From assembly GCA_963808725.1 (NCBI GenBank), contig CAWEGO010000002.1:1116001-1180000 (forward strand): a stretch of 64,000 nucleotides of DNA, written 5' to 3'. Origin of the DNA: JAHFUA01 sp963808725. Its GTDB lineage: Bacteria > Acidobacteriota > Terriglobia > Terriglobales > Acidobacteriaceae. The notes below the pieces were generated by a model. The model saw nothing but the letters and a program-made list of their open reading frames with translations. It ran no database searches and was not told where the DNA came from. Both the position numbers and the translations under genes were made by a program. Shown here in pieces: positions 9,618 through 18,439 of this stretch (position 1 is its first letter; each line of letters starts with the position of its first letter).

Positions 9618-10220
9618 CTACATCTGGCCGCCGATTGCGGCGGTCATAGCAGCTTGCGCGGTGGTAGTGTGGTGCGCGCTGGAATCGAAGATCGCGGCGG
9701 TCTCAGCATCGGCGTGCGCGCGGATCTCGACCACGTCTCCCACCTGAACCTCATTGAAGAGCTGTTCCAGGTCGGCTTTCGCCATGCGGATGCAGCCGTG
9801 CGAGGCTGCCTTGCCGATCGACCTGGGCTGATTGGTGCCGTGGATGCCGTAACCTTTGCGGTCCAAGCCGATCCAGCGCGTGCCGAGGGGATTCTCTTTT
9901 CCGGGCGGGATCACGACTCCGGTGTGGTAGTAGGCGGGATGGCTCAGGCGGCTGACTACTTTGAATTCGCCGGTTGGGCTGGGGCTGACCCGCGCACCGA
10001 CCGCGACGGCGTAGACGCGGGTTGCCCGCCCGTCCTCGACCAGGGCCAGCTTGCGGTCAGGAAGGCTGACGATGATGCGGCGGTTGCGGGATGCCACCGC
10101 ACCGGCGGACGATTTATCCTGCGCAGCGGCCTGAGCGATGGCGATGAGCACCATCGCGGCCAGCGAATACATCCTACTGAACCCCTGTTGCGTCCGTTTG
10201 ATCTGCGCTCCGCGTTCCAT
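9618..10220 (-). CDS. L,D-transpeptidase (YkuD domain)
   Basis: 200 residues from the ATG at 10220, which has a good GGAGG-type ribosome site just upstream. A signal-peptide-like hydrophobic stretch (MYSLAAMVLIAIAQAAAQ) is followed by the YkuD domain with IHGTNQP and the catalytic SHGCIRM motif, the Cys nucleophile being in GCIR. Enzymes of this family make or modify 3-3 peptidoglycan cross-links, or attach proteins to peptidoglycan, in the periplasm. Only one catalytic domain and no LysM are seen. Confidence 0.9.
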   Translation of the reverse strand: MERGAQIKRTQQGFSRMYSLAAMVLIAIAQAAAQDKSSAGAVASRNRRIIVSLPDRKLALVEDGRATRVYAVAVGARVSPSPTGEFKVVSRLSHPAYYHTGVVIPPGKENPLGTRWIGLDRKGYGIHGTNQPRSIGKAASHGCIRMAKADLEQLFNEVQVGDVVEIRAHADAETAAIFDSSAHHTTTAQAAMTAAIGGQM

Positions 10221-10555
10221 GGTCGCCTCCGCTGCTTGCACCCAGCAAAGAGCAAGGCCTTGGCCGGAACACATGTCGCTGAATTAAGGTGGTTTACAAG
10301 AAACAGTGGGGCGAAGAAATGTGTCGCCGAGAGGACGATGTGTGCGGCGAGACACGATACAGGAGAGGACTGCACGTTCATGCCGTCCGCCGGCCCCTGC
10401 GGCCAATTACAAATCTTTACCCGCGTTTGACAACTCTTTACGCCAACCGTCCAGCGCAAGCGCTAGAGTTCCTACCTACGCCGGAAGCGCGTAGCCGCAT
10501 TTGGGGGCGAACTTCCGTCTCCCTGGGTTCGCCCCCGCGGTTTAGTCACCCCGGC
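10221..10555. other. intergenic region with a strong hairpin
   Basis: 335 bases between the divergent L,D-transpeptidase and a small ORF. Apart from a perfect 10-bp stem (GGGGGCGAAC at 10503-10512 with GTTCGCCCCC at 10527-10536, 14-base loop) no clear gene or promoter is visible. The hairpin ends 19 bases before the ATG at 10556. Confidence 0.5.
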
Positions 10556-10702
10556 ATGCCTTCCGATCCCGCCAATGCGTCGCCGCCCTCCCCGGCGAAA
10601 GAAGATCCTGGTCGCAACCTGTTGCTGTTGATTTCGTGCATTGTCGGCCTGCTGGTCGGCTTGGGCGTGTTCGGATTCGTCTGCTATCTGCTGATGCACT
10701 GA
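10556..10702 (+). CDS. possible small membrane protein
   Basis: A 48-codon frame from ATG: a Pro/Ser-rich N-terminus then one hydrophobic helix (LLLLISCIVGLLVGLGVFGF). It ends 1 base before the stop of the convergent DUF1275 gene. The composition suits a single-pass membrane protein, but there is no homology I recognise and no clear ribosome site. Confidence 0.35.
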   Translation: MPSDPANASPPSPAKEDPGRNLLLLISCIVGLLVGLGVFGFVCYLLMH

Positions 10703-10703
10703 A

Positions 10704-11480
10704 CTACTCGCGGCGATGGCGGGCGCAGGCATTCACCACCACCAGCGCCACCGCGGCCAGCGGCGAGAGCGTGACCAGCCGCGAGTGTCTGGCTTGCAAG
10801 AAAGCGCTTAGCATCGCAGCTAGAACATAGATGAACACCACCAGCGCCTGCAGTCGTGCTCCGTGGTAGCGACGCGCCCCCGGAACATCAAGCACGGCAG
10901 ACTGGCCGGTGGGGTCCACAGCCAGGGGCGAAATCCGCAACCGATACAGCCAGGCCGCGAACTCGGCCACCAGGCTGGTGAGGGTTCCGGTGATATAGGT
11001 GGTGGCGACGCCCGGGACCTTCAAGTGTCGTATGGCGGCGCTCTGGATCCCCATCGCCAGCGCGGACAGACTGATGAGCGTATAGAGCGTTGCTCCGCTG
11101 CGCGCTCCCAGGTGCCAGGCAAGAGCGAATGCGCCGAGGATGATCCCTTCCACTGCGACGGCTCGTGTCACGGCCGCAGGCCAGTCCGTTTGCTGCGGCC
11201 CTTTCTTCACGATGATCGCTCCCAGGGCGGCGCCAACTACAAAACCCGCCAGGGCGATGATCGAGCGCAAGGCTGCCAGTCCCTGCCCTTGCCCAATCGC
11301 CACTCCCAGCAGAACGGCGTTGCCGGTCATGTTGGCGGTGAAGACGTGGCCCAGTCCTAGATAGCTGATCGCATCCACAGCGCTCGCCGCCCAGGTGAGC
11401 ACCAGGACCATGCCATCGCGCCCCTGCGGAAAAGTGGACGCGACGATGCGCCTGAGCCACACGGCTCTCACGTTCGCCAT
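10704..11480 (-). CDS. DUF1275 (YoaK-like) membrane protein
   Basis: 258 residues with about six hydrophobic helices and the family pattern AVDAISYLGLGHVFTANMTGNAVLLGVAIG near the N-terminus (residues about 35-65). DUF1275 proteins are widespread inner-membrane proteins without established function. The gene is divergent from the osmoprotectant transporter genes, with about 140 bases between them. Confidence 0.85.
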   Translation of the reverse strand: MANVRAVWLRRIVASTFPQGRDGMVLVLTWAASAVDAISYLGLGHVFTANMTGNAVLLGVAIGQGQGLAALRSIIALAGFVVGAALGAIIVKKGPQQTDWPAAVTRAVAVEGIILGAFALAWHLGARSGATLYTLISLSALAMGIQSAAIRHLKVPGVATTYITGTLTSLVAEFAAWLYRLRISPLAVDPTGQSAVLDVPGARRYHGARLQALVVFIYVLAAMLSAFLQARHSRLVTLSPLAAVALVVVNACARHRRE

Positions 11481-11577
11481 CTCTCACCTCCGTTTGCCGG
11501 GGCCTATTGTATGATTCCGCCGCTTCGAAACTTGAGGCGCTTTGCTGGCGTGAGCGAGGCGCGTAAGCGGCGCGCGG

Positions 11578-11616
11578 GAGCCCGCAGCCGAAATCCCGAG
11601 CGGAGCGAGGGACCTC
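11578..11616 (-). repeat. dispersed repeat copy (pairs with 60578-60616)
   Basis: Read on the minus strand, these 39 bases match 60578-60616 with about two differences; the shared core includes GGTCCCTCGCT and GCTCGGGATTTCGG. It ends 2 bases before the ATG at 11619, which argues that the transporter ATPase starts at 11619 and not at the upstream ATG at 11511. Confidence 0.7.
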
Positions 11617-11618
11617 GA

Positions 11619-12411
11619 ATGGTAGGCGCTTTGGGATCCGAGCCGGCAATCGCGTTCCGCGGGGTAACCTATCGCGCGCAGGGCCGCGTGCTGCTGGGAC
11701 CGCTCGACCTTGAAGTCCAGCGCGGAGAGACGCTGGTTCTGCTCGGGCGCAGCGGCTCGGGGAAGACCACGGCTTTGAAGCTGATCAACCGGCTGCTGGA
11801 GGAGAGCGAAGGCGCGGTGCTGGTCGACGGACGCCCGACGCGCGAGTGGGACGTGATCACGCTGCGGCGCCACATCGGATACGTGATCCAGGAGACCGGC
11901 CTGTTTCCGCACTATACAGTAGAAAAAAACGTCGGGCTGGTGCCGCGGCTGCTGGGAAGGCCCGAGGCAGCGATCCGCGAGCGTGTGGATGCCATGCTGC
12001 GGCTGGTTGATCTGGATCCGCAGCAGTTTCGGCAGCGCTACCCACACCAACTCTCGGGCGGACAGAGGCAGCGCGTGGGAGTAGCCCGCGCTCTGGCCGG
12101 TGATCCCGAGATCCTGACTGATGGATGAACCGTTCGGGGCGCTGGATCCGCTGAGCCGCGTGGAACTCCAGCGACAGTTCCTCGAAATCCAGAAGCGGGT
12201 GCGAAAGACCACCGTGCTGGTAACGCACGACGTCGGCGAGGCCCTGCTGCTCGCGAACCGGATCGCGCTGCTCGAGAGCGGGAAGCTAATGGGAATCTAT
12301 TCGCGGTCGGAGTTTCTCGAGAGCACCGATGCAACCGTCGCCGCGTATCGCGCGGCCTGGAGCGGGAACGTGCAAGCCCCTAGAGAGGATCGCCACGGTG
12401 GAATTTCTTAG
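11619..12411 (+). CDS. osmoprotectant ABC transporter ATPase, OpuCA-like (frame interrupted at 12117)
   Basis: About 263 residues with Walker A GRSGSGKTT, Q-loop VIQETGLFPHYTV, signature LSGGQRQRVGVARAL and Walker B. The frame breaks inside Walker B: the upper part reads DPEILTDG then stops, and the lower part resumes MDEPFGALDPLSR. Deleting the single A at 12117 restores DPEILLMDEPFGALDP exactly. The C-terminal part has the H-loop THDVGEAL but no CBS domains, so it is shorter than classical OpuCA. It overlaps the permease start by 14 bases. If the shift is real, the transporter is dead; an error is likelier. Confidence 0.85.
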
Positions 12412-13027
12412 GATTCATCGCATCGAGATCGCCACTCTCACCCTGGAGCACATTTGGCTGGTGGTCGCCTCCATGGGGATCGCGGTGCTGATTGGAGTGC
12501 CGGCGGGCATCCTGCTGACGCGCAAGCCCAGGCTGCGCGAGCCGGTGATCGGCGGCGCCAACATCATCGAAACCATCCCCAGCCTGGCGCTGTTCGGGTT
12601 CTTGCTGCCCGCGCCCTGGCTGGGCGCGCGTGCCGACCGCATCGCGATTACCGCGCTGGCCCTGTATGCGCTGCTACCAATCATCCGCAACACCTATGTG
12701 GGTATTACCGGAGTCGATCCCGGCGTGCGCGAAGCGGCGCGCGGCATGGGCCTGACCAGCCGGCAGTTGCTGTGGCAGGTGGAGCTGCCCCTGTCGATGA
12801 GCGTGATCCTCGCCGGCATTCGTACCGCTACCGTACTGTGCATCGGCATCGCCACCATCGCGGCGGCGATCGGCGCCGGCGGCCTGGGAGAGTTCATCTT
12901 CCGTGGATTGGCGATGGTCAACGATTCGCTCATCCTGGCGGGAGCGATCCCGGCGGCGATCCTGGCGCTGGCGGCGGATTTTGGGCTTGGGTGGCTGGAG
13001 GCGCGACTGCGTCCGCCAAGCCCATGA
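12398..13027 (+). CDS. osmoprotectant ABC transporter permease, OpuCB-like
   Basis: About 209 residues from a GTG at 12398 that overlaps the ATPase end. It has five or six hydrophobic helices and the family signature IIETIPSLALFGFLLP, followed by the EAA loop (EAARGMGLTSRQLLWQVELP). Only one permease gene is present, so a homodimeric channel is expected. Its end overlaps the binding-protein start by 4 bases (ATGA), a translational coupling signature. Confidence 0.88.
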   Translation: MEFLRIHRIEIATLTLEHIWLVVASMGIAVLIGVPAGILLTRKPRLREPVIGGANIIETIPSLALFGFLLPAPWLGARADRIAITALALYALLPIIRNTYVGITGVDPGVREAARGMGLTSRQLLWQVELPLSMSVILAGIRTATVLCIGIATIAAAIGAGGLGEFIFRGLAMVNDSLILAGAIPAAILALAADFGLGWLEARLRPPSP

Positions 13028-13902
13028 GACGCTTCGCCATCGTTCTCTGTTGCGTCCTGGCGCTACTCGTGACCTCGTGCGGCTCGCGGCGAAACCGCAT
13101 CGTGATCGGGTCCAAGAATTTCACGGAACAGCTTATCCTCGGCGAACTGCTGGCGCAGCAACTGGAGCGCCGGACCAATCTTTCCGTCGAACGCCGCTTC
13201 TACCTCGCGGGCACCTACATCTGCCAGCAGGCGCTGCTCGCCGGCCGCATCGATATGTACGTCGAGTACACGGGCACAGCGCTGACCGCGATCCTCAAGC
13301 AGAAACCTTCAAGCGATCATCAGGAGGTCTACGAGCGCGTCCGGCAGGGGTACGCGCGGCAGTACGGGCTGGCGGTGGGCGAGCCGCTCGGGTTCGATAA
13401 TACCTTCGCCATCGTGATTCGTGGAGAGGACGCGCGGCGGCTGAATCTGCACACCATTTCCCAAGCCGCGCAATACGCGCCGCGGTGGCGTCCGGGCTTC
13501 GGTTACGAGTTCATGGAGCGGCCCGACGGATACGAAGGCCTGGCCCGCGCCTACGGCCTGCGCTTCGCCGCGCCGCCGCGCATCATGGACCTCGGACTGC
13601 TCTACCGCGCGCTGCAGGGAAAAGAGGTGGACATCGTGGCCGGCTCGGCGACCGATGGGCTGATCAGCGCGCTGGGGTTTGTGGTGTTGGAGGATGATCG
13701 TCATTATTTTCCTCCGTACGACGCGGTGCCCATCGTTCGCGAACAGGTGTTACAAGAGCATCCTGAAGTGAGGACGGCGCTCGCCGCTCTCGCCGGCAAG
13801 ATCACAGAAGAAGACATGCGGCGGATGAACTATGCGGTGGACGGCGAGCATCGGGACGCCACCCAGGTGGTGGCAGAGTTCTTGCGGGAGAAGAAACCCT
13901 AA
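13024..13902 (+). CDS. osmoprotectant substrate-binding lipoprotein, OpuCC-like
   Basis: 292 residues from the ATG at 13024. A lipoprotein signal (LALLVTSCGS, lipidated Cys) precedes the family motif IVIGSKNFTEQLILGELLAQ and the segment DMYVEYTGTALTAIL, typical of glycine betaine/choline/carnitine-binding proteins. It is the last gene of the three-gene ABC operon. The substrate is inferred from family membership only. Confidence 0.9.
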   Translation: MRRFAIVLCCVLALLVTSCGSRRNRIVIGSKNFTEQLILGELLAQQLERRTNLSVERRFYLAGTYICQQALLAGRIDMYVEYTGTALTAILKQKPSSDHQEVYERVRQGYARQYGLAVGEPLGFDNTFAIVIRGEDARRLNLHTISQAAQYAPRWRPGFGYEFMERPDGYEGLARAYGLRFAAPPRIMDLGLLYRALQGKEVDIVAGSATDGLISALGFVVLEDDRHYFPPYDAVPIVREQVLQEHPEVRTALAALAGKITEEDMRRMNYAVDGEHRDATQVVAEFLREKKP

Positions 13903-13975
13903 GTGCCCACGGCCGACCCGCGAGCGGCGCAGCACAACTCGCGTCACTCGCGGACCGGGAAGGCAATGCTGGAAA

Positions 13976-14758
13976 CTATTTGTAGGTGGCGTTGGTGCGA
14001 ATCAGATAATCGCGGTGCGCAGTGTAGTCAACCATGGAACCAAATGCCGTACCGCCCAGCGGGTGCGCCTTTATGGTCTCCCGCAGCGCCGCGTTGACCT
14101 TGTCCAGGGCTTCCGCGTTCGCCGCCAGGTAGAAGACCCAAAACGCGCCGGGGGCTTCGGTGTGGATGGCTTCGGTGTCGACTTCGTACTCGTGAATCGT
14201 GCCGTTGGCGAGCAGTTTCTCAAAAAACGGCACCAGCAGGTTCTTGCTGAGCGTCTCCACCGCGTCGTCCGGCGCGTCCGCCTTTAATTTATAGTACGAC
14301 CCGTGGGTGTACACGCCCTTCCATGATCCGGAATGCCAGTTGTAATGCCGGCTGACGTAAATGGCATCCCAGTGTTTGGTGGCACTCTCCAGCACCGGAG
14401 TAGTCGTACTGCCGGACTTGTAGAACTGTTCCAGCACGTTCAACACCCCGGCCATCGACATCGCCGACCACCATTCGTCGTGAGTTTCGCCGTCGGGCTG
14501 GTGAACCAAATTCACATCGTTGCCATATCCCACAATTGTCCCGCTGGCGACGGCCTTGTCCAGGATTGGCCTGTCGGCCTCGTCTGACTTTGCCATCTCT
14601 GCCCACTGCGCGCGGGGAATGTTCCAAAACCCGACGTAGGAGTACATCGGCGGGTTCTCCTTAACCTCGGACATCTGCGCGCGTGCGGGCGCGGCCCAGA
14701 CGGCGGACATCGCCAGCGCGCACAATCCTGCAAAAACTCTCCACAACTTTCGGTTCAT
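13976..14758 (-). CDS. secreted protein of unknown function
   Basis: About 260 residues from MNRKLWRVFAG, with a signal peptide ending near AAPARAQ. An alternative start lies 9 bases upstream at 14767. The mature part is rich in aromatic residues (YSYVGFWNIPRAQWAEM, DEWWSAMSMAGVLNVLEQFY, SRHYNWHSGSWKGVY), with several conserved-looking Trp/Tyr positions. No cysteine pairs or catalytic motif are visible and I do not recognise a family. It faces the lasso cluster across a 230-base gap. Confidence 0.6.
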   Translation of the reverse strand: MNRKLWRVFAGLCALAMSAVWAAPARAQMSEVKENPPMYSYVGFWNIPRAQWAEMAKSDEADRPILDKAVASGTIVGYGNDVNLVHQPDGETHDEWWSAMSMAGVLNVLEQFYKSGSTTTPVLESATKHWDAIYVSRHYNWHSGSWKGVYTHGSYYKLKADAPDDAVETLSKNLLVPFFEKLLANGTIHEYEVDTEAIHTEAPGAFWVFYLAANAEALDKVNAALRETIKAHPLGGTAFGSMVDYTAHRDYLIRTNATYK

Positions 14759-14990
14759 GATTTTCATCCTTGTGTGATTTAGCCAGGATTTCCGTTTCGG
14801 CATCCTGGCGGTCGCGGAAGTGTACACGAACCGTCTCGCCGGAACCACAATTTTGCAGTTTTAGAAATGACCGGCAGGATCGAGACGGCGGGTTACGTGG
14901 TTGAGTCCATTGAGCTCGCGAAAGCGGCCGGCTATCGGTGAGTGTGTTACGCTGTTGGCAATTCCCTCCATACTTCTGCATAGATCGGGA

Positions 14991-15422
14991 ATGGGCGTTC
15001 TAGGCAAGGTCTTTAGGCTGAGTCGCGGTGATCGCTGGCTGCTCTTGCGGGCCTTTGCTGCCGTCGCAAGCGCATGGGTCACCGTGCGATTGTTCCCGCC
15101 ATCCGTGGTTCTAAGAAAGGTTTCCGAGGACATTCCTCTTCTATCTCCGCGCCAGCCGCAAACCACGGCGCGTATCGGCTGGGCGATTGCCGTCGCCGCG
15201 CGGTACATTCCCGGATCCAAATGCCTGGTGCAGGCGTTTGCCGGGCGAAATCTGCTGGCGAGCTACGGCTTTCCCGGCACAATCCACATCGGCGTCGCCA
15301 AGGATTCCAGGAACTGGCTGAGCGCTCACGCCTGGGTTGAGGTAGAGGGCCGGACCGTCATCGGCGGTGACACTGCCGCCTATGCGCCACTGATCGGCGC
15401 CAGTCAGGAATACCGACCGTGA
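14991..15422 (+). CDS. lasso peptide biosynthesis B2 protein (leader protease)
   Basis: 143 residues, the usual length of a stand-alone B2 protein (transglutaminase-like, PF13471 type). The catalytic Cys is in GSKCLVQAF (about residue 78) and the His in SAHAWVEVEG (about residue 113); D127 or a nearby acidic residue would complete the triad. B2 removes the leader once B1 has bound it. The gene starts at the ATG at 14991 and overlaps the nucleotidyltransferase by 4 bases. Unusually it is on the strand opposite B1, the kinase, the precursor and the cyclase. Confidence 0.9.
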   Translation: MGVLGKVFRLSRGDRWLLLRAFAAVASAWVTVRLFPPSVVLRKVSEDIPLLSPRQPQTTARIGWAIAVAARYIPGSKCLVQAFAGRNLLASYGFPGTIHIGVAKDSRNWLSAHAWVEVEGRTVIGGDTAAYAPLIGASQEYRP

Positions 15423-16696
15423 GCGCCTTGGCAACTCACCCGGCTTTGCATGGGCCTCGCCCCACTCGAATCGCAGAGCTGCATAACTCGCCCGAGCTCG
15501 AACTACTGCTCACCTGCGCACGCCGGGAAGTGAGCGCGGACCACATCCGGCACGCGCTCGAACTCCTGGATCATTCTCTCAACTGGAGTGTGTTGCTAGA
15601 GCAGGCTCGGGCCCATCGTCTTTTGCCCCTTCTGTACTGGCATTGGAAGAGGACCCTTCGGCTCGACTTTCCTGCCGAGATTGCGCACCAGCTCGACGGC
15701 CGGTTTCGGGCCAACGTGGCGCGCAGCCTGCTCTTGGTTCAAGATCTCGCCGACATTGTCGACTTGCTCGGCAGGCACGGCATTCCCGTTGTCCCCTTCA
15801 AGGGCCCGGCGCTGGCCGAGGGTCTCTACGGCAACGCCGCATTGCGCGAGTGCGTCGATCTCGACATCCTCATCCGTCGTGGTGACGTCCCGGAAGCCAT
15901 CCGGACCCTCGTTTCCGCGGGATACGTGGACGAAAAGCAACTGACACCGGCTCAGCAGAATGCCTTCTTAGCCACCCAATATGAATACCCGTTGCTGAGC
16001 CCGTCGGGGATCCTGGTGGAGTTGCAGTGGCGAATCGTTCCCCGGTGCTTCTCGCTCGCCCTGAGCGAAGAGCAGTACTGGAGCCGGATTCGGCCGTCCG
16101 CGCTATGCGGCCGGAAGATGAATTCGCTCTCCTGCGAAGACCTGCTGCTGCTTCTTTGCTTTCACGGCGGGAAACACGGCTGGGAAAAGTTGATCTGGCT
16201 GGCGGACGTGGGCGAACTGCTTGTCTCTAACCCGCACCTGGATTGGAAGTATGTCCGCGATCAGGCCCGACAGGCCGGCGGGTTGAGGATGCTGCTGCTC
16301 GGAGTTGTTCTGGCTAACAAGCTGCTGGGAACCACGATTCCACGAGGCCTCGAGCCACCACTCGCTCGCGACCGGATGGTGGAGCGGATCGCCGACGGCA
16401 TGGGCCGTGATCTGGTCCGGGGTGAGCTTCCAAGCTACGTAAAATCGCAGCTCTACCTCTTGCGGGTGCGTGAGCGCTGGCAGGACAGGTTGCGATACGC
16501 CTTGCGATTCACGTGCACGGCTACGCCGATGGAATGGGAGATGGTCGATCTTCCGCCATCGCTTTCCGTCCTGTACCGCTTCCTGCGCCTGCTGCGGGGA
16601 TTGGGAAAGGCAATGTCACTGGCCGGTAATACTGCGTCCCGGCTGATCAAGGGCAAGGTTCCGTTTGTACCAGGCCCTTCTCCGCCATGGCGCTGA
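15419..16696 (+). CDS. lasso-cluster nucleotidyltransferase family protein (PF14907 type)
   Basis: 425 residues. The core VPFKGPALAEGLYGNAALRE...VDLDILIRRGDVPEAIRTL carries the DxD of a nucleotidyltransferase fold and matches the family found beside lasso B2 genes in kinase-containing clusters. It is translationally coupled to B2 (4-base overlap). Its tail overlaps the convergent B1 gene by 50 bases. In characterised relatives such proteins are proposed to modify the lasso peptide or its phosphate; the reaction here is unknown. Confidence 0.82.
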   Translation: MSALATHPALHGPRPTRIAELHNSPELELLLTCARREVSADHIRHALELLDHSLNWSVLLEQARAHRLLPLLYWHWKRTLRLDFPAEIAHQLDGRFRANVARSLLLVQDLADIVDLLGRHGIPVVPFKGPALAEGLYGNAALRECVDLDILIRRGDVPEAIRTLVSAGYVDEKQLTPAQQNAFLATQYEYPLLSPSGILVELQWRIVPRCFSLALSEEQYWSRIRPSALCGRKMNSLSCEDLLLLLCFHGGKHGWEKLIWLADVGELLVSNPHLDWKYVRDQARQAGGLRMLLLGVVLANKLLGTTIPRGLEPPLARDRMVERIADGMGRDLVRGELPSYVKSQLYLLRVRERWQDRLRYALRFTCTATPMEWEMVDLPPSLSVLYRFLRLLRGLGKAMSLAGNTASRLIKGKVPFVPGPSPPWR

Positions 16697-16937
16697 CCAG
16701 GTCCATGAGGTCATGGGCGCAAGTCTCTTCGTTTACCTCGTATTCGGCCAGCAGTTCTTGCAGCACCGCTTGCAGATCGCTGTGGTCCTGCAGGAGGGTC
16801 CAGATGCGGGTTCCCACCACGTCCAACCCGAAGTACACGCCACTTTTCAGATCCAGGAGAACGCTTTCCCCCTGAAGATTGCGCCACACAACGTCCTCAC
16901 TTGGTTTGACCTGCAGCGAGAGGGATAGTTTGCTCAT
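16647..16937 (-). CDS. lasso peptide B1 / RRE protein (PqqD-like leader-binding)
   Basis: 96 residues from the ATG at 16937 (MSKLSLSLQVKPSEDVVWRN). It has the PqqD/RRE pattern: three short strands (GESVLLDLKSGVYFGLD) then helices (TRIWTLLQDHSDLQAVLQEL). RRE proteins bind the conserved YxxPxL leader motif, which is present in the precursor at 18173. It is the last gene of the minus-strand set; its 3' end overlaps the convergent nucleotidyltransferase by 50 bases. Confidence 0.88.
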   Translation of the reverse strand: MSKLSLSLQVKPSEDVVWRNLQGESVLLDLKSGVYFGLDVVGTRIWTLLQDHSDLQAVLQELLAEYEVNEETCAHDLMDLVSAMAEKGLVQTEPCP

Positions 16938-16956
16938 GCCAGCCTCATATCTCCAG

Positions 16957-17146
16957 CTATTCACTATACGCGCACGAAACTCTGGCGACGCGATCCAGTG
17001 CCTCCGACTCCTTGAACCGACCGGGAAAACGTTCGCTCAGGCAGGCGGCAATCTCCCCCACCGACGCCGTACCGTCCATCGCGGCCAAAATAAAGCGATC
17101 GATCGAGCCGGGAGATCATGCCACCGTAGGCTAGGATGTCATACAT
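16957..17146 (-). pseudogene. small lasso-cluster ORF interrupted by a GATC duplication
   Basis: Starting at the ATG at 17146, with GAAGGGA 6 bases upstream, the frame reads MYDILAYGGMISRLDR and then runs into unrelated sequence. If one of the two GATC units at 17097-17104 is removed, it continues FILAAMDGTASVGEIAACLSE and ends naturally at 16957, 19 bases before B1, giving 61 residues. The DGTASVGEIA part resembles winged-helix or PqqD-like segments, but I cannot name a family. Its position between kinase and B1, in a tight operon, suggests it is or was part of the pathway. Confidence 0.5.
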
Positions 17147-17165
17147 CGGCAATCCCTTCTGGCCG

Positions 17166-18161
17166 TCAACGATCTATGCGCTCCAGATCCTCGAGGATCG
17201 AATTGCACAATCCGCGTACGTTGCGGGGCGACGGGTGGGGAGTGACACTCCGTCCGGGCACACGGTTCACCAAACGCGCCAGCGCGTCGAACTCCTGGGC
17301 TCGCATGTGGTTGGGCAGCCGGTTGGCATAGGTATTGCCGACCAGGTTGATCAGAAACTCGCGCGGGGCGAGCCGCGAAATCGTCCCGCAAGGACTTGCC
17401 GAGAGGCGGTCGCCCAGGACGTAGACGGCGGCCAGGGGCAGGGCTCGATCTTCAAACTGGTAGTCTCCCCCCAGCTCCAGACCTCGCTTTTCCCAACTCT
17501 CGGCGAGCCGGGGAAGTGCTTCCGGAGAGCCGTATAGAGCCTCGACGGAATCGGGCCAAAGGCAGAGCCGAAGGTAAGCCGGCTGCACCAGGAACTCCCC
17601 ATTGTGTTCTCTCACGGCGACAATGTCATCGGTGAGCACCGGGAATTTCGCAAGTGCGAAGGCAGCAGCCGTGGTCGACTTGCCTGCTCCCGCCGGTCCG
17701 AGCAAGGCGATCGCCCTGTCCCCGATGGCGACGGCGCTGGCGTGAAGCAGCGTTACTCCGCGCAAGAACAGCAGGTAACCGAAGAAAGGACCGGCCAGAT
17801 AGGTGAGCACGTCATCGAAGTCCACCTGCTCGGGCCAGAACGACCACACCGACTCTCCGGCCCGGTCGATAAAGAATTCGGGCCCGTCCGAGTAGTGAAA
17901 GTGTAAGTAATCGCCTCCCTCCAGCTTCCACACGCGCAGAAGCGGCTGACCGGAGTCATCCGTGTACGGGCTCTGATGCCACTCCTGGTGATCAAGCTCG
18001 GCGAACGGGTTGGGACAGGCCCCCTCCAGGTACAGGGAAACGTCCGGCTGACCGGTAGCAGTGGGCAAGAAAACGCTTATGGGGCGATTGGCGCGGACCC
18101 GCAAGCCGAATACCGAGTAGAAATAACTCCCCGTATCAGGGGGCGATGGATAATTCACCAT
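17166..18161 (-). CDS. HPr-kinase-like lasso peptide kinase
   Basis: 331 residues with a central P-loop LLGPAGAGKSTTAAAFAL (about residues 158-175), then the HprK-like VLTDDIVAV. An N-terminal beta-rich domain of about 130 residues precedes it. HprK-like kinases of this type (paeninodin and pseudomycoidin pathways) phosphorylate the C-terminal side chain of the lasso precursor. The gene begins 11 bases after the precursor stop and is followed by the small ORF and B1, so all are likely on one transcript. Confidence 0.88.
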   Translation of the reverse strand: MVNYPSPPDTGSYFYSVFGLRVRANRPISVFLPTATGQPDVSLYLEGACPNPFAELDHQEWHQSPYTDDSGQPLLRVWKLEGGDYLHFHYSDGPEFFIDRAGESVWSFWPEQVDFDDVLTYLAGPFFGYLLFLRGVTLLHASAVAIGDRAIALLGPAGAGKSTTAAAFALAKFPVLTDDIVAVREHNGEFLVQPAYLRLCLWPDSVEALYGSPEALPRLAESWEKRGLELGGDYQFEDRALPLAAVYVLGDRLSASPCGTISRLAPREFLINLVGNTYANRLPNHMRAQEFDALARLVNRVPGRSVTPHPSPRNVRGLCNSILEDLERIDR

Positions 18162-18172
18162 CAGCGGCGAGT

Positions 18173-18310
18173 TTATGCCGTCCTCACAGGAAATGAGTCG
18201 AACCTCCTGCCCGTTCCACTGTGTTCCGTAATCTTGCGGACGTCACCATACGCGATCAACGTGGGCGTGGTGTAAGGTTTCTTGGTCGGCTGCTGGCCGT
18301 TTTGCGGCAT
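18173..18310 (-). CDS. lasso peptide precursor
   Basis: 45 residues, with AAGGAG 8 bases upstream of the ATG at 18310. The leader contains the canonical RRE-binding motif (PYTTPTLIAYGDVRKIT; YxxPxLxxYG). Applying the Thr at -2 rule, the core is HSGTGRRFDSFPVRTA, in which Asp is residue 9, the right place to close a macrolactam ring. An alternative is cleavage before Gly (GTGRRFD, ring of seven), but that moves Thr to -4. The C-terminus ends RTA, so the penultimate Thr is the likely phosphate acceptor if the kinase acts as in paeninodin. Core boundaries are inference. Confidence 0.85.
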   Translation of the reverse strand: MPQNGQQPTKKPYTTPTLIAYGDVRKITEHSGTGRRFDSFPVRTA

Positions 18311-18439
18311 GCACACACTCCTTCTTCGCATTCTTCTCGCCCTGCACGCACCGGGAGGAGAATCTACACCCTGCCGGAACAACTTGGGCACATTCTGCCA
18401 TCATTTGTCTTGGCGTGTAAAGCCGCAGGGGTTGCAAAC

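Noticed and set aside
10425..10460. TTGACA in the intergenic region
   Set aside because: No matching -10 element at the proper spacing on either strand.
11511..11618. Upstream ATG for the osmoprotectant ATPase
   Set aside because: The extra segment contains a dispersed repeat (11578-11616); the family homology begins after the ATG at 11619.
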